A stretch of DNA of 64,000 bases from Rhodosporidiobolus odoratus (taxonomy: Eukaryota > Basidiomycota > Microbotryomycetes > Sporidiobolales > Sporidiobolaceae): NCBI GenBank assembly GCA_034387635.1, contig JAOANU010000019.1, forward strand, positions 248,001 through 312,000. Reading direction: 5' to 3'. The position numbers were made by a program, and so were the translations under genes. Below, one piece after another: positions 35,433 to 46,827 of the stretch (position 1 is its first letter; each line of letters begins with the position of its first letter). The notes below the pieces were generated by a model. The model saw only the letters and a program-made list of their open reading frames with translations, searched no databases and had not been told where the DNA came from.

Positions 35433-36818
35433 ATGTTCGCCCGACTCCGCCTTGTCGCCCTCGCCGTCTTGGCACTTTCAGCACTCTCGACCGCTGTAGA
35501 CGCTAAGAAGACGGGCAAGGTGCTCACCACCAACCAGAAGCAGGCCGCACAGTTACAGGTAGGTCACCAGTTCAGGGTATCTTGGGACGAGGGCGGTGCG
35601 TGCGGTGAATGAATGGAACAAGGGCAGACGCAGAGAGCGAGTGTAGAGCGTGTATGGATCGCTGGGATAATATGGAGGTTGTGAGGGATCATGACTGCAC
35701 AAAACGACGGGGTATGCAGGCTGACGTCCTTTCTTTTTCCTGTTTCCTTTTTCCTTTTCCTTTTCTCCTTTTTCTTTTTCTTTTCTGCCCTCTGCCCTCT
35801 GCCCTCGCCATCTGTTTCTCCAGGCCGCTGCCGTCTTCCTCAAGCCTGGAAACTACAAGCTGCAAAATGTTCAGACCAAGCAAACGCTTTACTACGTGGT
35901 GCGTCAGGCGCTTTCCCCTTGGCAAATTCGGACTGTCGTACTGAAGCCTCTTTCAAACGCAGCCGAGTGGCAATCACATCTATCCGCAGAAGGGCAAGTA
36001 CACCAAAGCCGCCGTAACCGCCTACTCAAACAAGAAGGTCCCGTGGCATCGCCTCGGCTTCGGGTCAAAGCAGAAGTGCTTGTCATCAGCTTGGGGCAGC
36101 ACTGGCAATAACGCTGCCGTCATGTACGTCTGCGCGTCTGGTGCAGACTCGAAGAAGACCACGCTCGAGAAGGTGCGTCCGCTAGCGATCTCTCATTTCG
36201 CCCGCCCGAACTGACCCGTCCTGCTTGAACAGACGAAGCAATGGTGGCTCTTCGTTCCAGTCAGCAAGCCGACAGCAAGTGCTTCCAGTACCAGCTACGC
36301 CAACAACATCCTTCTCGGTGCGTCTTTTGAACCTTGCTTCGGTTGTCCCGCCGTTTGACGTCTTGCCTCTACAGCCGCTCAAGCCGACAGCATCTCGACC
36401 CGCGAGAAGAAGGCCGCCGCCCAAAAAGCCGCTTTCAACAAGCGAGACGGCCTGCACGGTCTCGAAGCTTTCCAGCACCAGCGCATGATGCGAACTGTTC
36501 GCAAGCGGGCGCTGGAACGCAGGGCCAACAAACACGCCAGCTCAGGAACCTACTACATCATCGCTATTGATCACCTTCTTGACCGCGCCGCTGCTCTCAC
36601 TGGTAAGCAGATCAAGACAAGGGGAATCAGGAACACGGTCATCTCCAACTGGAAGAAGGTGCGTCGCCATTTCTGCTGGACCTTATGATATGCTTTCTCC
36701 CTGGCCGCCCTCCTTCCCGTCTTTGTTCCTTTCCACCTCGTATACACACGCTGACCCCCGCTGCCTCTCGCCTCTGCAGGGTAACAAAGCGCAACAATGG
36801 AAGTTTACCCGTGCCTAA
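35433..36818 (+). CDS. Secreted protein with probable beta-trefoil (ricin-B-lectin-like) repeats
   Basis: Six exons (35433-35558, 35824-35898, 35963-36172, 36233-36317, 36375-36658, 36780-36818) encode 272 residues. A cleavable signal peptide is clear (LRLVALAVLALSALSTAVDA). The mature part repeats a pattern seen in beta-trefoil domains: GNYKLQNVQTKQTLYYV near 55, CLSSAWGSTGNNAAVMYVC, KQWWLFVPV, then GTYYIIAIDHLLDRAAAL and a final AQQWKFTRA, so QxW-like motifs close two of the repeats. Such folds often bind sugars, but no sugar site can be read here. A basic Lys/Arg-rich helix-like stretch (AAAQKAAFNKR, then VRKRALERRANK) splits the repeats, which is unusual. Function could be wall binding or adhesion; uncertain. 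Confidence 0.72.
35728..35805 (+). repeat. Polypyrimidine tract with CTGCCCT repeats inside the first intron of the beta-trefoil-like gene
   Basis: The 265-nt first intron (35559-35823) is longer than most in the window and carries about 75 nt of nearly pure T/C, ending in three CTGCCCT-type units before the acceptor. Confidence 0.7.
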
Positions 36819-38138
36819 ACCACCCCACTCCCGGACATGTCTCTATACTCCTTCTTCGCCCATAGTTACCCCCCTGCCTCGCACGATTGCCAGCCTCCTT
36901 CGCCTTGCCCTGAATTCGGATTCTCTTGTCGTCGTTTTTTTCTCACATTTCCTTCGTCCTTTTCGTTCTTCTTGCTGCCCGGTTCGCATGGCTCGACACC
37001 TGTCGCATCGTTTCCTTTATCTTTTGTATAGCCCTGTCATAGATCGCGCTAGTCGCATCGGCCTCGTGGCCTGGTTCTTTGGTATCGACCCTCGGTTGCA
37101 ATTGAGGGTTCACCATGTCGACGAAGAATTTGTCTTGGCACGAAAGCCAGATCTTTGCGGCGGCTGAGCAAGCGGAGGTGCTGGACCATGAAGCTGAGGA
37201 GGTGATGACCGAGCAGGATGAGGTGAGTGCGAAAGGGGAAGCGAGCATAGGCTTGTTTGAGGAAGTCCGGCAAGAAAGGCTCGAGGCTGTGTCGGGTCTG
37301 TACTGGCTAAGCAGCGAGAGGGGTAGGGGCACCAGCGATTGGCTGTTTGGCTGCTGAAACCGCGTGCAGCCATATTCGCACTGCAAGGAATCTTGCCTTG
37401 CTGGCGAAAGACGCCCGAGGAGAAAAAACGCAACAAAGGTTGCTAGTCGTTTCCGCCTATCAACCCCTTGTCGATTCTCAGGACGTCATCTCAGAGCCCT
37501 ATCGAAGCCTGCCTCGATCCTTCGCCTCCTACCTTGGACATCGTCATCCATCACTTTTCTCTGCGATCTTTTGAATCAGGTTGAGAAGGTCAACTCGATT
37601 ATTACCTCCCACCCTGCTAGCTTCCATGACAATCGGTAGAGATCATAGACCGTGGGCGGTGGAGCCGGAGAGACACAAGCGGAGATGTGACAATTTCGAT
37701 GTAGCCGAAGGCGAGAGAAGTCCCCTCATGACCAGCAAGGTCAGCGCTAGCAGGAGATGCCGGACGACTCTGAGGGCTTCAAGCTGAGGCTGCTAGCGCT
37801 AACAAAGATTATCCAAAACAAGGCAAGACCGCTCCAAGGCTTGAACACCCGTCTGGGGCAAAGAAGGAATACATTTCTCCTTCCTTGCTCCGGTTGCCCA
37901 CCCGTTTGATCGCAATGACTCGTCCTAGTCCTCGCAGCTACACGCAGCAGAGAGTGTACCGAGACCGAGCAATGCGGGACCGAAGAGACGGGCGGCAGGT
38001 CGATCAGCTTTGCGGCTCAGATTTGTTCCTGAGGTCAGGTTTTGGCAGTTTTTACCCAGTGACGATGAGGCGTACGCTGCTTAGAATATACTCCAGACAG
38101 TACTCGACAAAATGCCTAAGGTAAGGGAGAGAGTGCTA
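36819..38138. other. 1.3-kb region without a confident gene; weak candidate exon at 37115-37222
   Basis: This convergent stretch lies between the beta-trefoil-like gene and HEN1. An ATG at 37115 in good context (caccATG) opens an acidic frame (STKNLSWHESQIFAAAEQAE) that ends at a good 5' splice site (GTGAGT at 37223), but I could not find a convincing continuation. The minus-strand frames opposite it are no better. No tRNA or snRNA fold was recognised. Confidence 0.3.
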
Positions 38139-40418
38139 TCACCAAGGGTCATCCGCCCAACCGCTTCCAGATGCCAAAGCGGCTTTTTGCCCCGACGCTT
38201 GTCCCTCCTCCACTCTGCTCCACTCGCTCGGCTCGACACTTTCCCATCCTGCTTCAGCGGTCCGCTCCTGCTCATTGAGCGCCGTACCTTGCAGTGCCTC
38301 CAACAGCGCACCGATTTCTCCCCTCTCTTCTTCACGATCTTGTTCCCCCTCCTCTTCCTCTGACCAATCCTCCCGCTCACTCCTTTCGTTCTCCCACCCT
38401 ACCGCGTCTGCCTCCTCCGCTTCCGGCTCTACGTACCTCACCCACCTAATCCCCAAAGCATCCATCCCCCTCTTTTCCCTCCCCCGCTCCCGCTCCCCCT
38501 CTGCCACCAAGCTAAACTCCCACTCCCCTTCTTCATCCCCCTCGACCAGCGCCTCAACAACCCTCTGTACCCGACCATCCGACAATTCCCGAATCGAACA
38601 GGAACCGGTACCGAGGCGCCAGATCTCGGAGAGGGAGAGGACGTTGCGGCGTTGTTGGAGGAAGAGGGGAGGGAGGGCGTCTAGGATCTCAGGGTGCGTG
38701 GGTGTTGGAGCAAGAGATGGATGGGCGCAGAGGGTGAAGGAGGAGACGAGACTGTGAGGTTTGGGCTGAGAAGGGGAGCGGGAGGCCGATGCTGGGGCTG
38801 GAAGGCCAGGCGAAGAGGAAGGTGGAGACGCGGGCATTGTGCCGGTGAAGAATGGGAGAGGGGTAGGGCGCGGAGACCGTGGAGAGCGTTCTTCCTCCTC
38901 TTCGGTAGGGTGACCGCCATTCGGAAGGTTGGCCGTGTTCTTTTCCTTTCGACGGAAAATGGCAATCTGAGTGGCGAAGAATTCCTTCGGGTTCCGCACA
39001 GGACTGAGCCCGGTGGGATGATCGTTCAAGGCAGGGTGAAGATGCATTGACGGAGGAGGGAAAGGGATCTGAGGGTCATCGTAAGACGACGAGACAGTCG
39101 AGTAGTAGCTAGCAAGCGACCCGACGCCGGTATACTCGAGGGTATAGGACGAGGCATGCTCCTCGTGCACCTGATCGGCCCAGGAGCGGAACTCGGTGGA
39201 CGTCCATTCCCGCAGGTGGGTCGGATCGCGGAAAACACGGGAGGTTGATCCGGTCGGATCGAGGTGGAGATGTGATTCTTCGGTCAGGTCAGCCGAGCGA
39301 GACGGCGTGGAGGAAGAGGAGGAGGGAGAAGGGAAGTAGGGATTGAACTCGTGCGCTGGGGTCGTGAAGATGACGAGGCGAGGTTGGTAGACTGAAAGAG
39401 GAGAACAGGGTGAGCAGAGAGCGTGCAGCACTGCAGGTACCTGAAGGTGCAGCGCCACTTGCAGCAGCGCGCGACAGATGGTATACGAGGGCGGGTGTCA
39501 AGGGGATAAGCGGACTAACCAGAGAAAAGCAGAGCGGGAAGTCGAGCAAGTGCGGCAGGCGTGATATGCTCGATGACCTGCAGGTACACGAGATTGAGTG
39601 TCACAGCCGCGTCTCGGGACTGAGAGCCTTACCTCCGTCATGACCACAGCCTCGACTCCCTCGATGGCCTGATTGAACGTCTCCACCCCACCCTCAAACA
39701 CTTCAACCTTGATCTCTTCCCACCTAGTCTCGTTAACGACCCCTCCATCGTTCAATTGAGCCCCTGCCCGTGGATAGGGCTTGCAAGCAGCTGCTGCAGC
39801 CGTGCAGGCGGTCCGGTCGCTGTCCACGCCAATCAGACGGCGGGGGTGAAATTCCTTTTCTGACGGCGAAGGAGGTGGAATGGAAGACAGAACGGCGAGC
39901 TTCTCTGCCCGGGTCGTCGCATCGACACAAGGGTATAGCGATGGAGCTGGTGTGGAACGCTTGTATGTAGTGGAAGGTGGGAAGTCGTCGGCGTGGTAGG
40001 CGGGAAGAGCGAGAAGTGAGAGCAAAGCGCCACTGCCGCAACCCAGGTCGGCCACCTGTGCTCGCGCGAATTTGGACATCAGTAAGCTCCGCGAAGCTTC
40101 AGGGTGCGAATTCGATTGAACACCGCAGGTCAGCCAACGCACCGTCCTGATGTCCTCCTTTTTCAATTCCTCGACAATCCTGGTCCGTCTCGCTAGCCAA
40201 AGCGGCGGGAAGAAGTAGGGCTTCTTCTCCTTTTTCCTTTCGTCGCCATTTGCCGACTCAATCTCGAAGGCGGGTCGAGCTCCAAACGTGTCGTCAAAGT
40301 CATCATCCGAGTCGTCGTCCGACCGTGTAGAGGTAGGAGGTCGATGGGGCGGGACGAGGTCGGACGGGTGGTTCGCAGGTGCGGATTGAAGCTGTGACTG
40401 TTCGCCCAGGCAGATCAT
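38139..40418 (-). CDS. HEN1: HEN1-like small RNA 3'-terminal 2'-O-methyltransferase
   Basis: HEN1 enzymes methylate the 2'-OH at the 3' end of small RNAs and so protect them from tailing and decay. Minus-strand exons: 40418-40143, 40055-39633, 39577-39520 and 39391-38139 (669 residues). The SAM-binding motif is VADLGCGSGALLSLL at 93-107. The signature metal-binding block TEVIEHI (E231, E234 as E-x-x-E-H, split by an intron) is followed by LVIFTTPAHEFN. The remaining metal histidine fits FRDPTHLREWTSTEF (H311), in the position of the second conserved His of plant HEN1. The C-terminal 300 residues are acidic and Ser-rich and not conserved. No dsRNA-binding or La domains are present, so it resembles the short bacterial, animal and fungal forms. 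It is divergent from the TMEM19-like gene. Confidence 0.88.
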
Positions 40419-40830
40419 GACTGTGGATGCAGCGTGCTTGACGAAGTTGGAAGGGTCAACCTGCCTCGAGACAACTTGGGCTGTGCTGAACGAGTGATGA
40501 GCAAGGTCCGGGAGATGACCGGGTGACAGGACGGTGACAGGAGGGCGACAATGGATCTTTGACTAGTCCAGTCTAGGTGATGTATGCGTGCGAGGTGTGA
40601 GCGCGAGGCAACAACGAAGCGAAAATAAAAATGGAGGAAATTGACTTTTCTCTGCCGCTCGTCGACAGCGCTGACCAGTCACGCAACGAGCGACCATACT
40701 TCCGACGTATTCGACTGGGTTGTAACAGCTGGTCATCCCCGCCGCGCACGAGAATGTGACCTTGACCTCTTCCTCCTGACCCTGCCCCATAATCAGTCGT
40801 TTGCCTTTTTCCGCTCATTGACTTCCGGGC
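40419..40830. promoter_or_regulatory. Divergent promoter region between HEN1 and the TMEM19-like gene
   Basis: The 412 bp separate two divergent start codons. No recognisable binding site or extra exon was found. Confidence 0.4.
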
Positions 40831-42053
40831 ATGACTCGCTTGCACCTGCCATACTTGGCCCTATCAATCTCGGTGGCTGGCAAAGGCTACAAATCCGGAT
40901 CTCTCTCGTCAGCAGGCGCCGTTGCTGCTGCCACGGCCGGCTACGCTGCACTCGCCAACCCGCTGGGCGTGTTCGGAGTGTGTCTTCTCGCCTTCTACTT
41001 GGCAGGAAGCAGGGCTACAAAGGTATACTTCTCCGACTCTTCCCTCTAGCATCTTCCACGTCCCCACCGGAAGCGTAGCGTAGCGTACCGAAGCTGACGA
41101 GAGCTAGTGTTCAGGTCAAAGCCGCCGTCAAGGCCACCTACGAAGAGCAAGAACACGGACCGACCCCGACGTCAAATGCAGCCGCGTCCGCATCGTCGAA
41201 ACCGCCCAAAGTAGGCGGAAACCGCACGCCTGCGCAAGTCGCTTGCAACGCACTATTAGGCGTGGTCTGCGCGGTGGCTTGGCGAGTACTGTATGAGACA
41301 CGCTGGGAGGAGCAGAGATGGTGTGTTGTCGACAGTAGGGCTGGGGAGGAAGAATGGAGTAGGCCGCTCATCCTCGCGGCAGTCGCATTCTGGGGGGCAT
41401 GTTGCGGCGATACAGTCTGTTCATGTTTGCTCACCATGACTCAAGCCCCTCCGTGACTGACCCCGGTCATATTGTCAACTAGTTCGCGAGCGAGCTCGGC
41501 ATTCTCTCCCGCTCCCCTCCGTTCCTCCTCTCCACCTTTTCTCGCTCTCCTCGCGGCACAAACGGCGCCGTGTCCGCTTGGGGCACGCTCGTATCCCTTC
41601 TCGGCGGCGTGTACGTCGGCGTATTGGCGGTCGGCACGCTGGCGCTGCAGGGTCAGGCACGACAGTGTGGTGGATATGGCTGGGCGGTCGAGGTGCTGGC
41701 AGTTGGTGGGGCGGCGGGTTTCGGTGGTAGTCTGGTGAGTACTCTGTCCTCTCTGCTAGCACCAGCTTCTTAGCGCGTGCTCGCCCTGCCGCTCTGCACC
41801 AACTATACTGACACGCCTTACTTTTCCCGATGCACTGCAGCTCGACTCCCTCCTCGGTCTCCTCTTCCAGCCGACGTACTTCTCGCTCTCGCGCAAGCTC
41901 GTCGTGCACCACCCTCCAAGCGGCAAGAAAGACGACGACACCATCGTACTGCCAGGTACCGCTCTTTTCGGCGCCCTCCTCTCGAATAATGCTGTCAACT
42001 TTGTTAGCACGGGTGTAGTAGCGGGTTTAGCGGGGTGGTGGGCGCTGCTGTAG
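40831..42053 (+). CDS. TMEM19/DUF92 family integral membrane protein
   Basis: Four exons (40831-41022, 41115-41414, 41483-41734, 41841-42053) encode 318 residues. Several hydrophobic segments are visible, for example LPYLALSISVAGKGYKSGSL, ANPLGVFGVCLLAFYLAG, LILAAVAFWGACCGDT and YVGVLAVGTLAL. The family motifs GDTFASELG (spliced across an intron; usual form GDTWASELG) and GTNGAVSAWGTLVSLLGG are present, as is the C-terminal NNAVNFVSTGVVAGLAGW. Bacterial and plant relatives include phytyl-phosphate kinases, while the fungal and animal members have no settled function. Confidence 0.9.
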
Positions 42054-42192
42054 ATAGGTACGTTGTATAGAAAGTCGAGTTGAATGAAAAGCAACACACG
42101 CCGGTTTATCGGCGTCCGCAATAGCCGCGTGTTGTTTCAGCTTCTCCCTCGTCGTACCGCTGGCTTCGCTCTGCTACACCGCGCTATTCAAG

Positions 42193-43781
42193 ATGTCGGA
42201 CGTTACGTTCCCTCGCAACGCTTCTCCCGCGCAAGTGACTGTCTCGCGTCCACTGGGCGACGAAGGAGGAGTTTGGGTGCTGTCGATGAACGGACAACAT
42301 ACCAACGATAACAGGCTGACACCCGTACATCTCTCCGCCTGCTTTGTTCCTACCGCTCACGCTCACTCGCTTGCTCATGCAGCCTTTCATCCGCGATGCG
42401 GTCCGTTCTCCCCTGCTCCCCCACTTTCATCAGTGCTACGGCCAAGAGACCTAACGAGACCGTGAAACAACGCAGATGCTCCCCGCATTGGACTACGTCG
42501 AGCTGGAGTGGCACCGCGCTTGTGAGAGGGGGAACAAGAAAGGCGCTTTGGTGTTGACGGGGGAGAGAGAGGTGGGAAAGTTCTTTAGGTGCGTATCGCT
42601 TCCCTCTTTCGTTACACTCTTTTCATCGTGACCGGAAGGCTTCAGCGCACACCTCGGACGCGGCGAGGAGGTTTAGGGGTGGCCGCTTTGAGCATCATCT
42701 TTCTGACCTTTTCTTCTCTTCTTCCTCTGGCGTCGTTCGTCCCTCTACTCGAACCATGGACGCGTCGCAGTAACGGCCTGCAACTCGAATGCATGAAGGA
42801 GTATCCAACCTTCTTCAAGGTAAGCACCTATTCTCTGGCTCGCTATTGCCTCGAAGCCACCCACTCACGCCTCTGTTCTCCTTTTTGCACCTACACACGC
42901 TGATCTTCTCTAGGACTACTACTACGTCCTACTCAGCCGCCTTCTCAGCTTCCCGCTACATACCATTGCTGCTGTCAATGGGCACTGCTTCGCGGGTGGG
43001 CTGTGCTTGGCGCTGGCTTGCGATTGGAGGATTTGCAGGGTACGTCTGGCTCTTCTTCTCCCGCTGCTGCCTGAAGAAAGCCTGACATACACTTTCTTGT
43101 GCAGCCCGACCGTACTTGGCTCTGCATGAACGAACTCGCTTTCGGTAGGCTCTCTCTTCCCATTGAGGTCTCTATCTCCTTGTAGGCGCTGAATCAACCT
43201 CGTAACACTCGCAGGCGCCCCACTACCCGACGGGATGTACGCCGTCCTCGCCGCTCGCCTCTCCTCGCCCGCGATTCGCAAAGTCATGCTTACCGCTCAC
43301 CGGTATACGGCGGATGAGGCGCTGAAGGAGGGGATCGTTGACGAGATTGTCAAGGAGAAAGGGAGTGGGAAGTGTGTCGAAAGGGCGGTGGAAAGGGCGA
43401 GGGAGTTGAGCGGGCTGGCGGAGACTAGGGTGTGTTCTATGCTTCGCTTTTCCCGACTCTCTCTTTTCCGTACTTTCCTGTTTCTCAAGAGGACATCGGT
43501 CTTGCCAACGTCATTCCGTCGACTAGCATGAACGCGAGCTGGATCGTTCACCGCTAACAACCTGCGAACCCGCTTCGATTTTTTTTCCTCCGCCAACCTC
43601 TTCTCCCGACCTGCAGATCCTAACCTCGATGAAGCAGACCCTCTATGCTCCCGCGCTCGGGATTCTCCAGTACGACGAGCGTGCGAAACCGGATGAACAC
43701 AAGCGGGACTTGGAAAAGCGGTTTGAGGAGTTGAAGAAGAGCGAAGAGGAGGCGGAGGCGAAGGCGAGGGCGAAGCTTTGA
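42193..43781 (+). CDS. Enoyl-CoA hydratase/isomerase family protein with a PTS1 (AKL) peroxisomal signal
   Basis: Eight exons: 42193-42324, 42383-42400, 42476-42588, 42771-42819, 42914-43039, 43105-43144, 43215-43429 and 43617-43781 (285 residues). Crotonase-fold blocks are visible: VWVLSMNGQHTNDNRLTP, FFSNGLQLE, HTIAAVNGHCFAGGLCLALA (oxyanion-hole segment), and CDWRICRPD with the following LAFGAPLPDGM. Delta3,delta2-enoyl-CoA isomerases of fungi share this length and layout. The protein ends KARAKL, and AKL is a functional variant of the SKL peroxisomal signal, so a role in peroxisomal fatty-acid oxidation is likely. Exon 2 is only 18 nt. The gene starts 139 bp after the TMEM19-like stop. 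Confidence 0.88.
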
Positions 43782-44144
43782 GGAGGATCTGCGGCGCTTG
43801 TCAGGCAGGGGAGTATGTAGAGGTGTACCTAGCGCTTGTGTGTTTGCCGTCGGCGGTCGATCTAGTCGAGGTTCGCTCGAGCAGAGCGGGCAGAAAGCAG
43901 AGAGCGGAGAAGCGATCGGAGGACGATCTGGCAAGGCGAGGTGGTTGGTGCATAGGTTATGGATTGTTGCTGAATGAGTAGCTAGCTCTTGTAGCTGCCT
44001 GTAGAAGCACACACTGAATGAAGATGAAGGAGGAGGATCTAAAGGAGGTCCAATTGATGAAACTTGAAACATCTCTCAACTTCGCTGTTTCTTCACTCAG
44101 TCCATACGGACTACAAGCGAGTCACAGATCACTAAGGGGACACC
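43782..44144. other. Intergenic region holding an upstream ORF that overlaps the next start codon
   Basis: An ATG at 44057 opens a 33-codon frame ending at 44158, past the main ATG at 44145 and in another frame. If transcribed, it would limit translation of the downstream gene. Otherwise the stretch holds the promoter. Confidence 0.4.
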
Positions 44145-46099
44145 ATGAATCCCCCTGATCACAGACCGACACGTTCCAGGCCTCTCACCGCTCACTTCGC
44201 TACTTCAACCTCCGCACCTTCCCCTTCAAACACTCCACTCAGCCCTCACAGACCAACACAAACCCCAAAGCCAGTACAATTACCTCGCTACGGCTCACAG
44301 CAACTGGCATTTGCCGCTCCGCTCTCGATCGAACCCTTTCGAGGTCAGCCTCATCGTGTAGTGCCGACCCCGTCACTCGACTTGTCGGCAAACCTCAAAC
44401 CCCTGCAACCTCAACAGGCCGCCGAGAAACCCCTTTTAGGCGCACGGGAACCGTCCCGTGGCACGCTGGAAGAGCCCCCAGCCGACCAAGGTGGCGACCG
44501 CATTGCGGCCTTTCCGCTGCGGAATGCTCAAAAGGGCGCTGAGGAAAAGTTGGCCAAGCGGCCTAGGATGAAGGGAAAGCGGGCATCGGTAGACGAGAGA
44601 GAAGAAACGGCGGGGCTGGCAAAGCGGCAGTATCCGTATGCCGAGGGTTGTGCGTCCTCGTGTTTTTGCTCTTCAGTTCTTTTCGGTGTTTGACCGTGTT
44701 CTCCTCTTTCAGACCCTTCATGCAGTAATGTCGGTAACGGTGTACTTTCGTGCTTTCCCGAGACCAACACGACCTTGACTCAGGGCGAGTACTCAAAGTG
44801 AGCACACCTTCCCTCTAAAAGGCTTCGATTTGCTCACCCACTGTTGTTTGCAGATTCATCTGGAACTCCCGCTTTCCGACTTTTATTGGCGCCGGTGCCG
44901 TTGATGTCTACTTGTACAACGCCGACACGGACGACGTGGCCGCCACCTGGCGAAATCGCACGAATGCCAACGGCATGCTGTCGATTCTACCTGAAGACCA
45001 GTGGTGGGCATCCCCGACACAGTCAACCGACGACTGGTTTGGTGATGCTGCCCGAAATCGAACAACACCCTACTACTTTGTAGTCGTGGATGGAGGAACG
45101 AACCTTAGCGGAGGAGAGGAGCATCAGGCAACTTTCGACGTCGTTCGTGCGTTGTCCTCTCCTGTTCTGAGCCATGCTCCAGCTCACCTCATTCTTGTTT
45201 ATGCAGAAACGGCCGCCCCCACATCGCTCTCTTCTGCACTCGCCGCCCTCACCTCTTCCTCCATGTCTTCCCTTTCCTCAGCTTCGGCGGCGTCATCCGC
45301 ATCTCTCGCTTCAGCTTCGGCCTCAGCTTCCTCTCTCTCCTCACTCCGCTCCGCTTCTTCCGCCAGATCGCTGTCCGACGCATCGGCGTCTGGCTCTGCC
45401 ACATCCCGTGGTGGTCGAAACTCTGGCGGCGACCTACAGAACAATTCTTCCTCCGGCCCGGCCATCCCGAAATGGGCCATCGCCCTCATCGTCATCTTTG
45501 GTGTTCTCGCCCTCGTCGCAGGAGGATTCGCCGTTTACTTCTGCCTTGGTCGGGCAAGGAAACGCCGCCAAGCCGATGAAGCAGCCCGACGAGCGCAAGA
45601 TATGGACGACGACGACCTTACGAATGGCTCGCGTGACCCTATCCTGGGTGCACGAGGGAGTGTCTCTGGATCGCCTGCTCACTCAGCTGTCGCTGCGGGT
45701 GCTGCTGGAGCAGGTGCTGGTGCCCTCGCAGCCGGAGTTGCTGGGAAGGAGGGAGAGAAGCGCGAGGACGACAGTACCCTCTCGCACACCGACGCTGCCA
45801 AGATGGCGGCTGCCTTCCGAGCCGCTCTACGCAAGCCAGAGTTCCCGACAGGCGGAAGCTCACCGGATGAATCGTCTGGGGAACCGGGGTTGCCGCCTCC
45901 CGTGTTGGCGGGTGCGGGTGCGGCAGGGCCTGGTGCGGGACCTTCGCCGACGGGGGCGAGGAGCGGGGATTTGTCAGAAGGGAGTGGGGAGAGGGATGCG
46001 GCGGGGAGGGCGTTGGTCGAGGATGAGCTTAGGAGTGAGGGGAGGAGTATGAAGAGCGTTGTGGGTGGGGGGAAGCGATGGGGTCCTTCAGCGGTGTGA
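44145..46099 (+). CDS. Single-pass membrane protein with a cysteine-containing beta-rich ectodomain, a Ser/Ala stalk and a possible Kex2 site
   Basis: Exons: 44145-44649, 44713-44797, 44854-45146 and 45207-46099 (591 residues). Residues 1-150 are Pro/Ser-rich. A dibasic GLAKR precedes QYPYAEG at about 160, the form cut by the Golgi protease Kex2. A compact domain follows (CSNVGNGVLSCFPETNTTLT, FIWNSRFPTFIGAGAVDVYL, DQWWASPTQSTDDWF, YYFVVVDGGTNLS) of a kind common in basidiomycete surface proteins. A Ser/Ala-rich stalk, likely O-glycosylated, leads to one TM (WAIALIVIFGVLALVAGGFA) and a 150-residue cytoplasmic tail. No signal peptide is visible although the topology demands secretion, and an in-frame TAA lies just before the ATG. 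Either the TM acts as signal anchor or an upstream exon was missed. A sensor or wall-linked receptor role is inference. Confidence 0.75.
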
Positions 46100-46827
46100 G
46101 CTCGCTCAACATCATTTATCTCGACACTGGCACTCGTCGTCCTCGAATCTTCCGCCTTCTTCACCTGCACGGTCGCACTTTCCCCTCCGACTTGCATCTC
46201 AACCGCCTCTTCAAAAGGTACTCCCTTCGACTTTCTGTGATTGTTCATCCCTTTCTCTTTTCTTGTCAGTCTTCGCGTCGGTCATCGCCTCCTGTCGTCG
46301 GTCCTTCCCGCCTCCGGATCGATCGCGTGTTTCACTCCGCGTTCACTCCATGTTATCGCACCTTTCTCGCCTTCAACCTCGGTTCATCCTTCCCTCGTTG
46401 TCCTTCGCCCGCTCTCTCGCAAGTACACAGACACTATTTCCCTCCGCTTTCCCCTCACGACGGAAGGAGGTAATCTTTGCTTCTGTCTTTCGCTCTTCCG
46501 TTTTTTTCATCGTCCTGTCGTTGTTCTCTCTTTCACCCGCTCTCTCTTTCCTCCCTTTTCACGGACGTGTCTTACGGTATTTACAGGCCTCTCGGGAAAC
46601 GTCTTTATGCGCGAAGGCAGCGGTTTGGGTGAGCACGCGAGAGCTTGAAAGAAACGAGTGAAACTAGTGAAGGACGCCCGGCGCATCAAGCAGGACAGCG
46701 AGAGCTAGGCATCCGGTAATGGCTCGAAGGAAAAGCGATCCTGCGTATCACGCGTTGGTGCGCGTGGTTTGTTGCTTATTTTCGTCCACTGCACTTCCCC
46801 GTACGACCTCTTCCGCCAGCCAGGACT
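46100..46827. other. Intergenic region upstream of POT1-like B
   Basis: This pyrimidine-rich 728-bp region presumably holds the 3' UTR of the membrane-protein gene and the POT1-like B promoter. The open frames across it are low-complexity shadows. No gene was recognised. Confidence 0.4.

Noticed and set aside
36943..37436. Minus-strand frames resembling a mitochondrial presequence protein
   Set aside because: The longest begins without ATG, the hydrophobic start is not followed by a folded region, and no consistent splicing could be built.
45199..45495. Antisense Glu/Ala-rich open frame opposite the Ser/Ala stalk
   Set aside because: It is the reverse reading of a Ser/Ala-rich coding repeat and has no start context, introns or homology.
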